DNA of 64,000 nucleotides from Mesostigma viride (GCA_009746045.1 RPFO01000188.1:650516-714515), one strand, 5' to 3'. Shown: positions 17,127 to 61,527, counted from the stretch's first letter. Notes: generated by a model from the letters alone, not told the origin. Program-made: numbers and translations.

Positions 17127-19577
17127 CTGGGGAGACAAGAAGAATCCAAGGTCAACAAGGGACATGAGGGCGAAAGGTCAACCATGCAAGGTGGGCCGAA
17201 AAAGACATCATGACAAAAGGGGGGAGGGAAAAGAAGTAGCCTAACATGACAAGCCAGTCGTGAGGGTAAGTCGTCCTGCGAGCAATCGTGGAACAAGAAG
17301 GACAATCACATGGCCTTGCCAAAACAACAGCATGCACTCAGCAGACAATGCTTGTCACAAGGGTGTCGTCAGGCCAGCCGTGGCACTAAACAATTGCCAA
17401 ACGAGCAAAATGAGATGACCATGCCTTACTGCTAATTCAACCCCTCACTCCTGCACAATACAATCACATCGCATTAAAAAGGGCAAATCATCAAAAGCTC
17501 TTGCTACAACAAGCACAACGTCCGCCCCAAATGCGCATTATGAAGCCAGCTGGATGGGCGAGGTGCGCGCGACATGTGGCATGTCAGTTACCCCACACCT
17601 TGTAGACCTGGCGCACTTGCGCGAGGATCTGCCCCTCCCCCAGCACAAGCGAGTCGAGCCCGCCTGAGACATGCATGATGTGCTCGGTGGCATCGCGGTC
17701 ACGTAGCACAAACAGGTGGGGGCGCAGCTCATCCAAGGGAACGCCCGACGTCTGGACGGATGCAGAGAGGGACAGAGCGGACGCGTTGACACACGAACAG
17801 CGCAGCAGGGAGAGGCACAGGGAACACACAGAGGGAAATAGATGATGGACAGTGATACAGAGGGACAGGGACACACACACACCACGCACATGTTGAAGCA
17901 TAGGCCACGCAGAATCACACGTCCAGAGGCACGCACCGACGAAACAAACGCAAGGAGTACATTAGGATGGGTGAGAATGGCAAGGCATAAATAGAACGCC
18001 AACACAGAGAAAGGCCCACGAGATATGGCACTACAGCTGAGCAAGCAGGGCATGCCAAGAAGGGGAGGCCAGGATCATGCACCACCCGGCAGGCTTCTAT
18101 TTACTCCCACATGATATCCTGTCAGAAACTCTGGCTTTAGTTTCAACAGGGATAAAGCCTGACCTAATGCCATGCTGACCAGCAGAACAAGCAAGTCCTG
18201 TCGCGGTCCTTAACAAGAGACTAGATGGGACAGGGCATGCCCGTGCGCTTATGATCAGACTGACGTGCAAATGTGTCAATCCACAGCGCCGGGCAAAAGC
18301 CCGGCTTAAGACTGGGGCGACAATGCGTGTCATCAACTCACAGGCTGAGGCATGGATAAAGGAAGAGTGTGGAGTTCCAGACACAACACTTCGCGTTTGC
18401 GTATGATCAGACTGACGTGCAAATGTGTCAATCCACAGCGCTGGGCCAAAGCCCGGCTTAAGACTGGGGCGACAATGCGTGTCATCAACTCACAGGCAGC
18501 CACAACAAGAAAGAGCAATCTCTTAGAGCAGGCTTCCAACTGGAGCAGGTTTGGGTGTTTACCCAAGTTCACTTGCCAAGTGGATGACCAATTTACAAAC
18601 GGGCTGCTGTAGTAGTCGCCATGGCCCCTTGCAGTAACATATGTGTGCCTTTTCAGCTAAGCATCGCCAGTACATGGACAGGTAAATCAGGATGCTTCAA
18701 CGTCGCATGTCTGGACGCTGTTTGAAAATTATCATACGCGCAAAAGCACTTCAGCAAGCCACTTAAAACCTGGACAGGCTTCCTTCCTCAAATTGACATA
18801 ATCAAGAGTGTGGCTCACCTTAGACATCCACTCGGTCACTTCACGCACTCCCCGATGCCAGCTTAGCCCCATACAATAGACCTCCATGCGGTTACAAGTC
18901 GAAAGAACTCCGGCTTCCTCGATGTGCGGGTAGCTGCACATCTCCTCAATTGCTCGAGGCCACTCAGACTCGGGAATGGCAAGCTTTTCGCGAATTTCTA
19001 CAGGGGCTGTGTGAACCGACAATCCGATCACCATAATGCAGCTCTTCTCGCTAGTATATCCTGCGGAAAACATGACAAAATCGCAGTACAGATCAAGGAA
19101 CGAAGCCACTGCTTCAGAGATGACAAACTGCAGAAACTAACATTGGTTGTGGAACTTGAACAGCGGGGACAAAAATACAATGAAGGGATGACAGCAGCAT
19201 GCAAAACCAACCTAAACGGGTCACCCTACACGCAACTCACGATTTCCAAGGCTCTTTTGAAAGTCAGCCAATGCCTTGGATGGCTGCGTTGAGGAATCTA
19301 GTGACAGGGATGGCTGGGCTGCTGGGACTGAGGCTGATGCTACTGACGGTTTGGCATCACCAACATGCGAAGCCGGCACCACTTTGGCGTCCAGGACGCA
19401 TGCTGTTTGAGGAAGCCTTAAAAATGCTGGTGCTGCAGAGCGTGGGCACGACGCCTTCAGGACCCTCTCTCCGTGGAAGGAAGAGCGAGCCTCTTCCGAG
19501 ACACGGAGAGACCCGAGGGACAAAGATAGTCGCGATACACTCGCACTGGCCAAGGATGAGCATGACATGGCAGCCAT
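16122..19577 (-). CDS. hemA: Glutamyl-tRNA reductase, plastid type (4 exons)
   Basis: Reduces glutamyl-tRNA(Glu) to glutamate-1-semialdehyde with NADPH, the committed step of tetrapyrrole (chlorophyll, heme) synthesis in the plastid stroma. Exons on the minus strand are 19577-19241, 19060-18819, 17751-17599 and 17126-16122, with GT-AG introns and matching phases, giving 1737 nt (578 residues). Exon 1 encodes a Ser/Ala-rich leader of ~110 residues that fits a chloroplast transit peptide. The catalytic-domain motif [10 protein letters not shown] carries the nucleophilic Cys168. [16 protein letters not shown] and the Rossmann motif VAIVGAGKM follow, then the C-terminal dimerisation helices. The acidic Ser-rich tail ends DDDEI. 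The chosen ATG is the only one giving a leader in frame. All key residues are present, so the gene looks functional despite a LINE-B copy ending 177 bp downstream. Confidence 0.93.
17599..17751 (-). CDS. hemA: hemA exon 3
   Basis: Residues 194-244 ([16 protein letters not shown] through [16 protein letters not shown] to VYK), 153 nt, phase 0 at both ends. The acceptor is CCGTCCAG and the donor AAG/GTGTGG. This donor gives the family-typical [14 protein letters not shown] join; the nearby GTAACT donor would add two residues. Confidence 0.9.
18250..18497. repeat. Two 96-bp direct repeats in hemA intron 2
   Basis: Copies at 18250-18345 and 18402-18497 differ at a few bases and are spaced by 56 bp. 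Each contains a GCCGGGC...GCCCGGC-type hairpin. They lie in the 1067-bp second intron. Confidence 0.8.
18819..19060 (-). CDS. hemA: hemA exon 2 (catalytic domain, active-site Cys)
   Basis: Residues 113-193, from YTSEKSC through [18 protein letters not shown] and [10 protein letters not shown] to EVTEWMSK. The acceptor is TTTTCCGCAG and the donor AAG/GTGAGC. Confidence 0.92.
19241..19577 (-). CDS. hemA: hemA exon 1 (transit peptide)
   Basis: Residues 1-113. It starts [17 protein letters not shown] and is rich in Ser, Ala and Arg with few acidic residues, as in chloroplast leaders. The donor is GTGAGT after phase 1. Confidence 0.8.
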
Positions 19578-22390
19578 TTCACAGATGCGCCCTAAGAAAG
19601 ATTCCGACCGTGTGGGTTGATTAAGGCGGCCAAGCTGACGGCGCTTTCCCGGAAACGCGACTGCGGCTACTACCTCGTTTCACGTCGCTATCTGATGCTA
19701 CCGGGAAACTTTGTCCCTTACAGATTTGGGACAAAGACGCTAATAACAGTCAGGCTATGGCGGAGGGGTGGTGAGTAGGCGATTGAATGGTGGACAAACC
19801 CGATAACGGGAACTGCATATGGTCCATCCGGCGGCCAATGAGAAATCGTGAACCAAGCGGTTACACTTACCCGCTACGTGTCGCCGTCTCGCATCCGCTC
19901 CCCGGACACACGCCTGCCTCTCATTGTGACTGTGACCTAGTAGCGTAATCTTCGAATCTTCGGGAGGAAGACACGCGCCGCGCCAAAGGGAGAAAAATCA
20001 TGGACCTTGACACGTGGTGTTCATTCATACAAACGCGTGTGAGGCATCTCCAGTCAAAATTCGGTATCTAAGTTCTACCTAATCAAAAAGATGATTTTTC
20101 CAAGTAGCCCAGCGCGGATCACCGCCAGGCGCCAGCCTGTTCTAGGGTTATGGCACCTGATAAGCTGCGTGGGAGTTGCCTTTTGCAACTGATGGGTTTG
20201 CTAGCATCAACGCACCGGTGGCCCTGTAGCTGAAGAGCAGTGCTCTCGACGTTGAGCTCCGCTGTCCGAGTTTCCGAGTTGATACCGTATTGTGAACACA
20301 GACTGACAAGACGTGGCAAACCGGTGTGACGTTCCCGGTTCCCTGCTACCTGTTGACAAGGCTACAACTGCACAAAACAAAGAACAGCGACCAGTGAACT
20401 GCAACTCTGCTACCTAGTAGGGACTGCAACTCTGCTACCTAGTAGGGTGTTCCGTCGAGACAGCGAGTCAGCGACCACTGGTACTGTAGTATCACCTTCT
20501 GCAGGTCTGTTCACACATCACATCACTGGTCACGTCAGCACGTCATGAGTCATTCCCGCGTTAAGTTGCGTTGGCTTAAGTACAATATATGTATAATGGA
20601 GATTTGGATCTATTCCCCCATAACTCATCAGGTCGGACCAGCCTATGGATGAATGGATCCACCCCAGAATGAATAACCCTGTCGGACCGCGGGAATAAAC
20701 TCAACTCAACTCAGCCGGAATCGCGATATATGAGCAGCAGAGAAAAAAATATTGGCCGAGGGCCGGATATATTAGTTGCACCGTTGTGCCTAGTAACGAA
20801 CCAATGGCATTGCTACGGTCACGTAGCTGCCACCGATAACTGTCGGCTCACTCGGCTGTCCCTCCCGGCTTCCGAGTTCCGCCGCTCGCCAGAGGAACCG
20901 GCTTGGGAATAAACTTAGTCGACTGACTCGCCAGCGTGACAAATCATCAACCATCTCGCGATCTATCAAGGAAAAAATCTTTGTCTCGGGGATGCAAAGG
21001 AGAAAGATCGTGTTTTCACCCTTCATGGATGAAAACACTGTACGCTCGCGGCAGTTTAAGCACTTAAGAATACCTACGTCGTGGCATGCGGGGTATCTCC
21101 CAAGTTGGTGCTTCAAATTGCCAATAATTTTTTTCCTGCTCAGTCATGACGACGATTGCCCAGGTATAGACGTCATACAAATTTTATCGAAGCGCCGCAT
21201 GCTCTAATACTGTGCAGCAAGATGGCGCATTTGACATTTTGACGTATGTGCTTATCACTTTTTTGTGTTTAAAAATGAGTAAAACACGGTCTTAATAAAC
21301 CTGCCGCCAATGTTTAATGGTATGAAACTCGCCATGTCTTTGTAATTGGGTGCTCTTATGCCTTATTCCTCCAGGGAATCCTTCAGTCTTTGCAAATCAC
21401 GGCGGGAGCAACGGCGGGCTTGAAAACCAGGCGGCCACGCCAAGCACGCCCTGGATCAGCACCACATCGCACCGCCCGTGCAAATGCCCTGCACTATCCG
21501 AGCAGCTTCCTAGGCACGCCCGTGCGTGCAGCAGCCGCGGCTGTGGCTCAAGCGGTTTCAACTGTGCCATGTACTCGCGATAAGCGAAGGCAATCACAAT
21601 GGGCATGCATTCGAACATGCGCGAGCGCGACAGTCGAGACGGGGACCGTCCGCATTCATTATCACCGGTATGCCCGCACGTTTGCGTGCATGCGATGCGT
21701 TCTGCCTCACGGCAGGCGGTCAAAGCTGCACTTCGCCATGTGTCCATACGCCCATCCTTTTGCCCGTTTGATGGCATGTCAAACCTGAGTTGCAAACGGG
21801 CGAGCCTCCTCGTAGCCTCAATAATCATAGATAAAAAAGCCCTGCTTGTCGCAGTATGTCATGTGCTTGCACAGCAACGTTGGTGGCCTGGGGCCACGGG
21901 TGCACAGCACAGGGACCACAGCCACGCAACCAGTTGGGGACATGCATTTCGTCGAAGTCTAGTTAATCGTTTGGCATGCCTGAGTCGCTCTGAAAGGCAC
22001 CATGTCGAAGGACGGAGGGAGCTCCACAGACAAAGCACGGCAGCTTGCAAAGCCGGTGGTTGGATTCCAAATACAAAACATCATATCGCGTGCGCAGAGA
22101 GTACCTACGGTCGCATTTGAGGTTTAATCGTGTTTGGGAATGCTTCCTGGTGATGAGGCTTGAGTGTAGTATAGTATCCTGTTGCATTGGGGTTCGTCAC
22201 CTATGCCAAGTAGGAATTTGCTGCAATTATAGAACAGTAGTAAGAAAACATGTAGAATAAATACTACTTGCAACCATAATCATAATCATGTGAGCCTTGT
22301 GCCTCGCATGCCAGGTTTAACAGGAACCCCGTCCACTTTATCTTAATACTTGCTGGGTGGGTTGTTGCGTGTGGCAGTACGCAACAAGTA
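19578..22390. other. Intergenic region between divergent hemA and pullulanase genes
   Basis: 2.8 kb with no protein I can assign. It holds a 24-bp direct duplication (CTGCAACTCTGCTACCTAGT..., near 20403-20450), scattered short ORFs without domains, and a GC-rich open stretch at about 21375-21584. Promoters of both genes should lie here; I saw no clear core-promoter motif. Confidence 0.5.
21375..21584 (+). other. GC-rich open stretch, possible transit-peptide exon
   Basis: After CTTATTCCTCCAG, a plausible 3' splice site, a frame reads QITAGATAGLKTRRPRQARP, and further on LGTPVRAAAAAVAQAV. This Arg/Ala/Ser-rich, acid-poor composition with a VRA cleavage-like motif resembles a chloroplast leader. 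It could be an alternative or additional 5' exon of the pullulanase gene, whose modelled leader is unusual, but no donor site of the right phase is obvious. Confidence 0.25.
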
Positions 22391-55312
<32,922 letters not shown>

Positions 55313-56210
55313 GACCTGTCCGTGCACGACCTTTGCAAGCCCGTGAATGTCTTGGTGTGGGATTAAAATGACAGGCAATCATGTCTAGTTGCATGTGACA
55401 TCCAAGCCCTGCCCACTTTGGAGCATGGTTTAGTATGTCGTGTGTGGATATCTCACATGTAGTTTGAAATTCGAGTTGTAGGTACAATTGATAAATAAGT
55501 CTTGGCGGTAAGGTTCAGTGTTTTTAGTAACGTGACGCATGCGTCAGCAGGCTGACGCGCCAGCTCTTGCGCGTCAGGAATTTTACCCCGCGCAGGCGGC
55601 TGACGCGTAAATTTAGGCCGCGCGTCAGGCGACTGACGCGTAAATTTGGGCTGCGCGTCAGTCGTCTGACGTGCACCAAGTCCTCACGCGTCATGTGCCT
55701 GGGCCACAGGTTCGCCGCTTCGACTTCTATTCGCCGCGCCTAAATGTATTTTTCGCACATAGTTTTAAGTATAAGCCCATCCAGGCCCAACGAATCGTAC
55801 TTGAGATTTTCGTGCACTGACTGAAACTGATTGTGACTGACTGAAATGGGGGCCGCACTGATTGGCCGTGTGGAACCTCTCACCTTCGGTGACTACCTGT
55901 ACATATGCTAAGGACCTGCCGGCCCGTCTGCCTGGCTTGCCAACGCGTGACAACATAATTACTTGGTGCAGCCACCGATCGAGGTGGCGATAGCCATCGC
56001 AGCGCTAGCGGATACTTTGGTAAGGTTTAGCTTGGACATGTAGGTTTCTAGTAAGTGAGACAACTAAGGTTTTTATGGTCAGTCACTTGTTCGTGTGGAT
56101 TTTTTTATTTTTTTTTTATGCACAATGTATCTATGATATTGAGAACCATGTACTGCGGGTGTATCCAAGGACGGAACATAAGTAAGTACTTGTGTGTCAT
56201 GCGCATAGGC
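55313..56210. other. Downstream flank of PUL1
   Basis: No gene seen. It includes the TGACGC cluster (55533-55693) and otherwise unremarkable sequence up to the second transposon cluster. No obvious AATAAA was found directly after the tentative stop. Confidence 0.5.
55533..55693. promoter_or_regulatory. Cluster of TGACGC / GCGTCA half-sites
   Basis: About nine occurrences in 160 bp, opening with the perfect 14-bp palindrome TGACGCATGCGTCA (55533-55546), plus a ~33-bp duplicated block around GCTGACGCGTAAATTT. TGACG is the core of bZIP (CRE/ATF/TGA-type) sites; a regulatory role is only a possibility. Confidence 0.4.
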
Positions 56211-56477
56211 ATTAATTAATTCATTAAACTCGTGCTCCCTTTGGGGAGTCACGGAGCACCGGAGTGCTTTTAATCCCTGTGTGTGCACAACAGGAGAAAG
56301 GGCAGAGACACCCATTCTCCTTCATGCCAAAGGCATGCCACAGCTGCAATCGGACACGCTAAACGGTCCGGCGATCTGTGGGTGCAACAAGACCCATGTG
56401 AGCATGGCATAACAAGGAGCGTGGGCAAGTGATCTGAGCATAGCCAGGACGTAGCATGGCTGTACAAGGACTAAGCT
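56211..56477 (-). mobile_element. ORF1-A 3' end fragment
   Basis: Reverse complement of an ORF1-A 3' UTR (compare 1701-2000): AATT-rich tail, GTGCTCC...GGGAGCAC-type hairpin, then CTTTTAATCCCTGTGTGTGC and onward. Truncated at its 5' side. Confidence 0.75.
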
Positions 56478-56618
56478 AAGGCATCGCCTCATCACCCCGG
56501 ACGGCAGCTGGTGGCATAACACCAACGTTCTGCTCGGGTGCACCCGCCCCCAACTCCAGCACACCATCCTCAACTCCCTTCGATCTCATGCGCGGCCGGA
56601 CTTCTGCTCGGCATCAGC
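56478..56618 (+). mobile_element. ORF1-like coding fragment
   Basis: Opposite in strand to the preceding fragment. It carries the block CTGCTCGGGTGCACCCGCC...CCAACTCCAGCACACCATCC, matching ORF1-B coding sequence near 9395-9440 (minus strand). Confidence 0.55.
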
Positions 56619-57292
56619 CGCGTATGGCGCCGAGGTGTGGACACTCACCGTGCACACACTGGCATCTAGGCTAGACGGCACAGTTTACAGGATGCTCCGA
56701 CAGGTCCTGAACGTAGGGTTTTCCAAGCGCCCGTCATCAGAGTCTTTGTATCAGGGCATGCCTCGTATTTCGGACGAGATTAGACAGCGTAGGATAGCAT
56801 TTGTAGGACATCTTGCTCGCACCAGCCAGGTCGACACCGCCCTTGGTCTGGCCGGCCCGGCCCCAGCGGCTTGGCCGGCCAGGGCGGCACATTCTGACCT
56901 GGCCTGGCCCCAAGGGCATTGCCAAAAAGGTAGGGAAACATGCCACGAACTACGTACAGATGCTGCTGGATGACCTACTGGTCCCAGCCCAGTTGAATAC
57001 CGCATCCACTCTCTCTCCCTTCTTTGGACTGCCATGCAGAACAAGACGCGGTGGAAGAGGAATGTCAAGGCTCACACGCCCGACCCTGTGGGCAATTACC
57101 ACCTCCCCCCAAGCGGAGGAGGCGTTTTGATGCATGAGTAGTGTACGTAGTTAGGATTTCTCTAGACTAGCTAGATTAGCGTTAGGTTAGTCCGATTACG
57201 CGGCTCTCGCCACTCCACCACCCATCAAGGAATAGTGTGCTACATGATCTCCCAACGGAGGCATGTTATAATTTAAATTAATTTTTAATCAG
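56619..57292 (+). mobile_element. LINE-B 3' fragment with frameshifted ORF2 end
   Basis: YGAEVWTLTVHTLASRLDGT through RRIAFVGHLARTSQVDTALG, then frame changes near 56850 and 56990, and the 3' UTR, ACATGATCTCCCAACGGAGG hairpin and A/T tail. Corresponds to 15305-15944 of the long copy. Confidence 0.8.
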
Positions 57293-57293
57293 C

Positions 57294-57590
57294 CGCACTG
57301 CTGGGGAGCCGGCAGGCTGCCCTGCCTGCCCAGTAGTCTGACGCTGGGCCGGTAAGGGACACGGGAGCATCAAGGAGGAATTGGGGTCTGGTGGATTGTC
57401 GAGACCGACCCGCCAGGACGGCCTCTGTCTTCTTGAGCACTGATCATGAGCGCGCGCCACCACGTGGGCGGCCTCAATGGCCAGGCAGTCAAGCCAGGTC
57501 TGCACGTGCTCCGTGGACCCTCGAGGAGGGTCACCCTCCTCGAGGTACGTGTCGTCGGCGTAAATAATTTGCTCTACCAAGCATGATCTG
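57294..57590 (-). mobile_element. LINE-A-like RT fragment
   Basis: The minus frame reads QIIYADDTYLEEGDPP, then STEHVQTWLDCLAIEA, the RT motif C region of LINE-A, followed by a decayed downstream part. It lacks a 3' tail. Confidence 0.65.
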
Positions 57591-57818
57591 CATGTCAGGC
57601 GTCAGCCCCACCACGCCTATGGCCTATGTCCAACGTTAGGCAAACACGTTCAGCATGTTCCGTCCTTTATCGCCAACTTCGCAATGTTCAAGGAACGCCT
57701 GTTGGCTTTTGCCACCCGGCACTCGACCCACCAACGGTACAACATAAGCTGCATTCTTTGACCCCAAGACCAGGCTGACTGAGCAAGTAGCCGGCGCCCG
57801 CTTGGAGGTGGCACTTGC
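57591..57818. other. Unassigned sequence in the transposon cluster
   Basis: Nothing recognised. A minus frame over 57650-57832 has no known motif. Confidence 0.4.
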
Positions 57819-58335
57819 TTGGAGGGTGCCATATGCGCGTTGAAAAGTACTACGTTATCTCACGCCGCACGTACACCCCGCCCTAGCCTCTCCCCAACCC
57901 CCTGCCGATACCGCGGGTCCCCAGCGGCATCCCTTGCTGGGTCAACGCCGGCACCACTCGCGCTGCGCATCGCTACATACAATGTCCGCACCCTGCCCGG
58001 GGGGATGCCCCCGGACCGCGGGGCGCGGGCCAACGAGCTGGTCCACTACTAGCAGCACTTGCCGCCTATATATATGGCATTGATGTCAGTGCTCGGTGTT
58101 CAAAAGCACCGGCGCTCCTTTGAGGGCCCCGTTCAGCACGTACGCGTACCCTTGCACTCCAATGGCAACTGCTGTGCGGCCGGGCCCCGCCGGGGGCATG
58201 TGCCGGGTCAAGGGGGGGCCGGTGGGCTTGTTGTGCTCCCCCACCGCGTGCTGCCGCCCAACTCGTGGACCATAATCTTTGCTCTACTGATCGGATCCTT
58301 CAGTGCACTTCCCGCTCCCCTGAAGGACGGACACC
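57819..58335 (+). pseudogene. Decayed APE-endonuclease start of a LINE ORF2
   Basis: LRIATYNVRTLPGG, then a stop, LSVLGVQKHRRSFEGP (catalytic Glu replaced by Lys) and PGQGGAGGLVV align with the first APE motifs of LINE-B ORF2 (ATFNTRTL, LGVQEHRR, GQGGVGLL). Broken by stops and truncated. Confidence 0.6.
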
Positions 58336-58337
58336 CA

Positions 58338-58560
58338 TCATTTAATTGAATTAATTGTAACATAACTCCGTTGGGAGTATATGTAGCACATATCCCTGAG
58401 AAGGGGTATATGGCCTATAGTACACTCTGGGCTTACTGACTTCCTGCAAGGGTAGGATGTAAACTACACCTGCTCGGGGTGCACAAAGTGCACCTGCACA
58501 CCACTATGTATTCAGATGGATGTCGCTGGTGATGGGTTGTCAGGGTTGAAGCTACTACTC
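58338..58560 (-). mobile_element. ORF1-B 3' end fragment
   Basis: Reverse complement of AATT tail, ACATATACTCCCAACGGAGTTATGT hairpin region and 3' UTR, as in 7889-8100. It ends where the next plus-strand element starts. Confidence 0.7.
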
Positions 58561-60554
58561 CACGAGCCACGAGGTAGCCATGGCTGACGGCGGAGCTCAT
58601 AACTTTCACGTTTGAGCGCCGAATTTAGTCGTGAATATCACAATCCGGTTCGTCTTTCTAAGACGCACATGCTGATATAATTTTCCGACGCTATTGCGCA
58701 ATATACGATGAGCAAACGCCCATCAACGCAGCGCAGCCTGACGGCTGCGCTCGGCAATGAAAATACGTCTGCAGCTCCGGCTGCAGCTTCGCCCTCAGGT
58801 CCGGCAGGCAGCGGTGACACTAGTCGCGCACTGGTGGTCGCCCAGCCCCCTTCCGGGCTTCCTGCCTCGCGTTCAGCCTCGCCCGAGCCCAAACGCAGCC
58901 GCCCAACCGAACCTAGCTGGTCTGATGTCGACTTTGACGTTGCCGGGTTATTTTCCACCTTCGACGTCAACAGACCCGGCTATCTCGACAAGCCACACAT
59001 CCGGATGCTGGAGCTCCTGTTCTGTGGGTCGTATGCCTCCCTTCTTGACCTCAATGACCTGTGCCAGCGCATCCACCGCCACAAATGCTTCCGCAGCCAG
59101 TCTGACGGCCAGTGTCAGTTCCGCGTAGGTGACCTGTCTGGCTGGTCGCAACCGCGCCTTCAGCTTGCCGCCCTCTTTTCCATCCTTAAGCGTTCTTCCG
59201 CGGAACTCTGGCAACCCGCCCCCTTGGGCGAATTCACCCTCCTCCACCACCTCTCACAGCACGTGACGCCCCTCGCTTGCGAAATGCAAGTTTTGGGTCG
59301 TAAGCTGGCTGCTGAGCTCCCCACCATGATTCCCCACCGCCACCGCCACGGTCCGCCACCGCCACCCTCCTCGCCTCCACCCCCCCCCCGGCCCTCCGAC
59401 TCCATCACCGCCCAGCTCCGCGACATTGACCAGCGCACAATGCAATCGCCATCGAGGTCTTGCAAAACACCGCAGGCCTCACCGCCCAGGCGGTGAAGGA
59501 CACTGCCGCCAAGCCAGCCCCGGCTGGCCTGGCCGGCGATGCTCCTCCCATCCCGACCTGGGCGGACATGCTTAAGCAGCACGCCACCTCCACCTGACCG
59601 GCTCCGCCGTCGCAGCACAGCTCCAGCAGCAGACGCTCGACCTCCGCGAGGAGGCCGAGCTCGCCAAGCGCAGCCTCAACGTCATTGTCAAGAACTTCGA
59701 CATGGAGGAAGGTGAGAATTCCGAGAAGCTTGCACGTGCGTTTGAGAGAGAAATTCTTAGTCGCATGGGCCTTACTGGTGAGATTGAGCTGCCAGTCGCC
59801 CACCGCCTTCCCCGCGCGCGGGGTAAGGCAGGGGCTCCCCCGCTCCTTCTCACCTTTAAGACCCCGGCGGACAAGATTTCTTTTCTCAGACGCCGCAAGC
59901 GGCTAGCTCGAGAAGACTCTTTTCACCCTTGACGACGACTTGACCCTGGCGCAGCAACAACGGCGATGGGAGCTATGGCCGACCTATACCTCCAGCTCCG
60001 GCAGACCAAGGCGGGGCAGCCGGTGTACTGCCGGGAAGGGGGCGGCCATCTACGTCAGCCACAAGCCCTGGCAGGCGACCCCCGCGGCCCCAACGACTCA
60101 AGACGCCCCTGCTTAGGGGAATACAGCAGTAGTAGTGCAGAATAGATAGACCGTGGCCATGTACATGTAAGCCTCCTACAGGCTCTATACCAGCTGATCC
60201 ACGAGTATCATTTAGCCATGTACATGTGTGCCTATGATGTGCCACACTCCAGATGATGCCTAGCTTTATTTACTTTATGATGTGCCCATGCAGAGAGCTG
60301 CTCTCTGCTGAGATGCCACGCTCTAGCTCTTGTATCAAAGAGACAACCTTGTATAGCTATGCTGATCTTCCCCACCTATGACGGGCTCCCCTTAGCTGGG
60401 CGTTGCCCGAGACTCTGGTGGGTGGTGCAGGTGCCCTAGTACACCTAGAGCAAGTGTTTTTTACATTCCCACCCTTGCAGGAAGTAGCTTAGAATGTATT
60501 ATAGGCTCATATGCCCCTTCTCTCCAGGCTATGTGCTACATATACTCCCAACGG
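58561..60554 (+). mobile_element. ORF1-B element, nearly complete, fused to LINE-B
   Basis: The start, CACGAGCCACGAGGTAGCC, matches the 5' end defined by the TSD at 10015. It has the same 5' UTR, the ORF1-like region and the 3' UTR, but stops within the 3' hairpin at CTCCCAACGG (60545-60554), where LINE-B sequence begins. Confidence 0.8.
58708..60115 (+). pseudogene. ORF1-like protein of the ORF1-B family (plus copy)
   Basis: ATG at 58708, MSKRPSTQRSLTAALGNEN. The frame is intact to about 59430 (including SPEPKRSRPTEPSWSDVDFD and the segment LLFCGSYASLLDLNDLC) and then shifts. The later parts read KPAPAGLAGDAP, LNVIVKNFDMEEGENSEKLA, PPLLLTFKTPADKISFLRRR, LTLAQQQRR and YCREGGGHL in different frames. 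Domain order as in the other copies. Needs several frame corrections, so a pseudogene. Confidence 0.7.
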
Positions 60555-61156
60555 CGCGGTTTACAGGATGCTCCGACAGGTCCTTAACGTAGGGTTTTCC
60601 AAGCGCCCGTCATCAGAGTCTTTGTATCATGGTATGCCTCGTGTTTCGGACGAGATTAGGCAGCGTAGGATAGCATTTGTAGGACACCTTGCTCGCACCA
60701 GCCAGGTCGACACCGCCCTTGGTCCGGCCGGCCCCCAGCGGCTTGGCCGGCCAGGGCGACACATTCTGACCTGGCCTGGCCCCGAGGGCATTCCCAAAAG
60801 GGTAGGGAAACATGTCACAAACTACATCCAGAGTGTTGCTGGACGACCTAGTGGTCCCAGCCCAGTTTGAGAACCGCATCCACTCTCTCTCCCTTCTTTG
60901 GACTGCCATGCAGGACAAGACGCGGTGGCAGAAGATTGTCAAGGCTCACACGCCCGACCCTGTGGGCAAGCCCCCTCCCCCCAAGAGGAGGAGGCGTTTT
61001 GACGAGTAGGGCAGTTAGGATTTTTCTAGACTAGATTAGCGTTAGGATAGTTAGATTACGCGGCTCTCCCCTTTCCACCACCCATCAAGGAATATGTGCT
61101 ACATGATCTCCCAACGGAGGCATGTTATAATTTTTAATACAATTTTTAATTTAATC
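60551..61156 (+). mobile_element. LINE-B 3' fragment joined to ORF1-B at ACGG
   Basis: The junction 60551-60554 (ACGG) is shared by the ORF1-B hairpin and the LINE-B sequence AGACGGCACAGTTTACAGG. ORF2 C-terminus follows to TAG 61007-61009 with one frame change near 60830, then the 3' UTR, ACATGATCTCCCAACGGAGG hairpin and an A/T-rich tail. Confidence 0.8.
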
Positions 61157-61527
61157 ATCTGGAGTGTGGCACATCATAGGCACGCATGTACATGATTAAA
61201 TAAAGCGCGTGGCTTAGCTCCAGTATAGTGCCTGTAGGAGGCGTACATACATGTACAATTAATTAATTAGAAACATAACTCCGTTGGGAGTACATGTAGC
61301 ACATATCCCTGAGAAGGGGCATATGGCTTTTAATACATTCTGGGCTACTTCCTGCAAGGGTGGGAATGTAAGCTACCCTCGCTCTAGGTGCACCAGGGCA
61401 CCTGCACCCTCATGATCTTCACACTATGCCCAGCTAAGGGGGAGTATGTCATGTGGGGGGAGATCATCATGGCTATACAAGAGCTAGGGCATGGCTTCTC
61501 GACAGAGAGCATCTCTCTGCATGGCAT
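61157..61527 (-). mobile_element. ORF1-B 3' UTR fragments (two pieces)
   Basis: 61157-61256 matches the upstream part of the ORF1-B 3' UTR (compare 62100-62215). 61257-61527 starts with its own AATT tail and CTCCGTTGGGAG hairpin and is a separate truncated copy. Confidence 0.65.

Noticed and set aside
16063-17244. 393-residue plus-strand ORF opposite hemA
   Set aside because: Antisense shadow of hemA exon 4; Ser/Arg-rich composition reflects codon bias of the real strand.
18097-18612. Overlapping ORFs in hemA intron 2
   Set aside because: They arise from the 96-bp direct repeats; no domain and no splice continuity with hemA.
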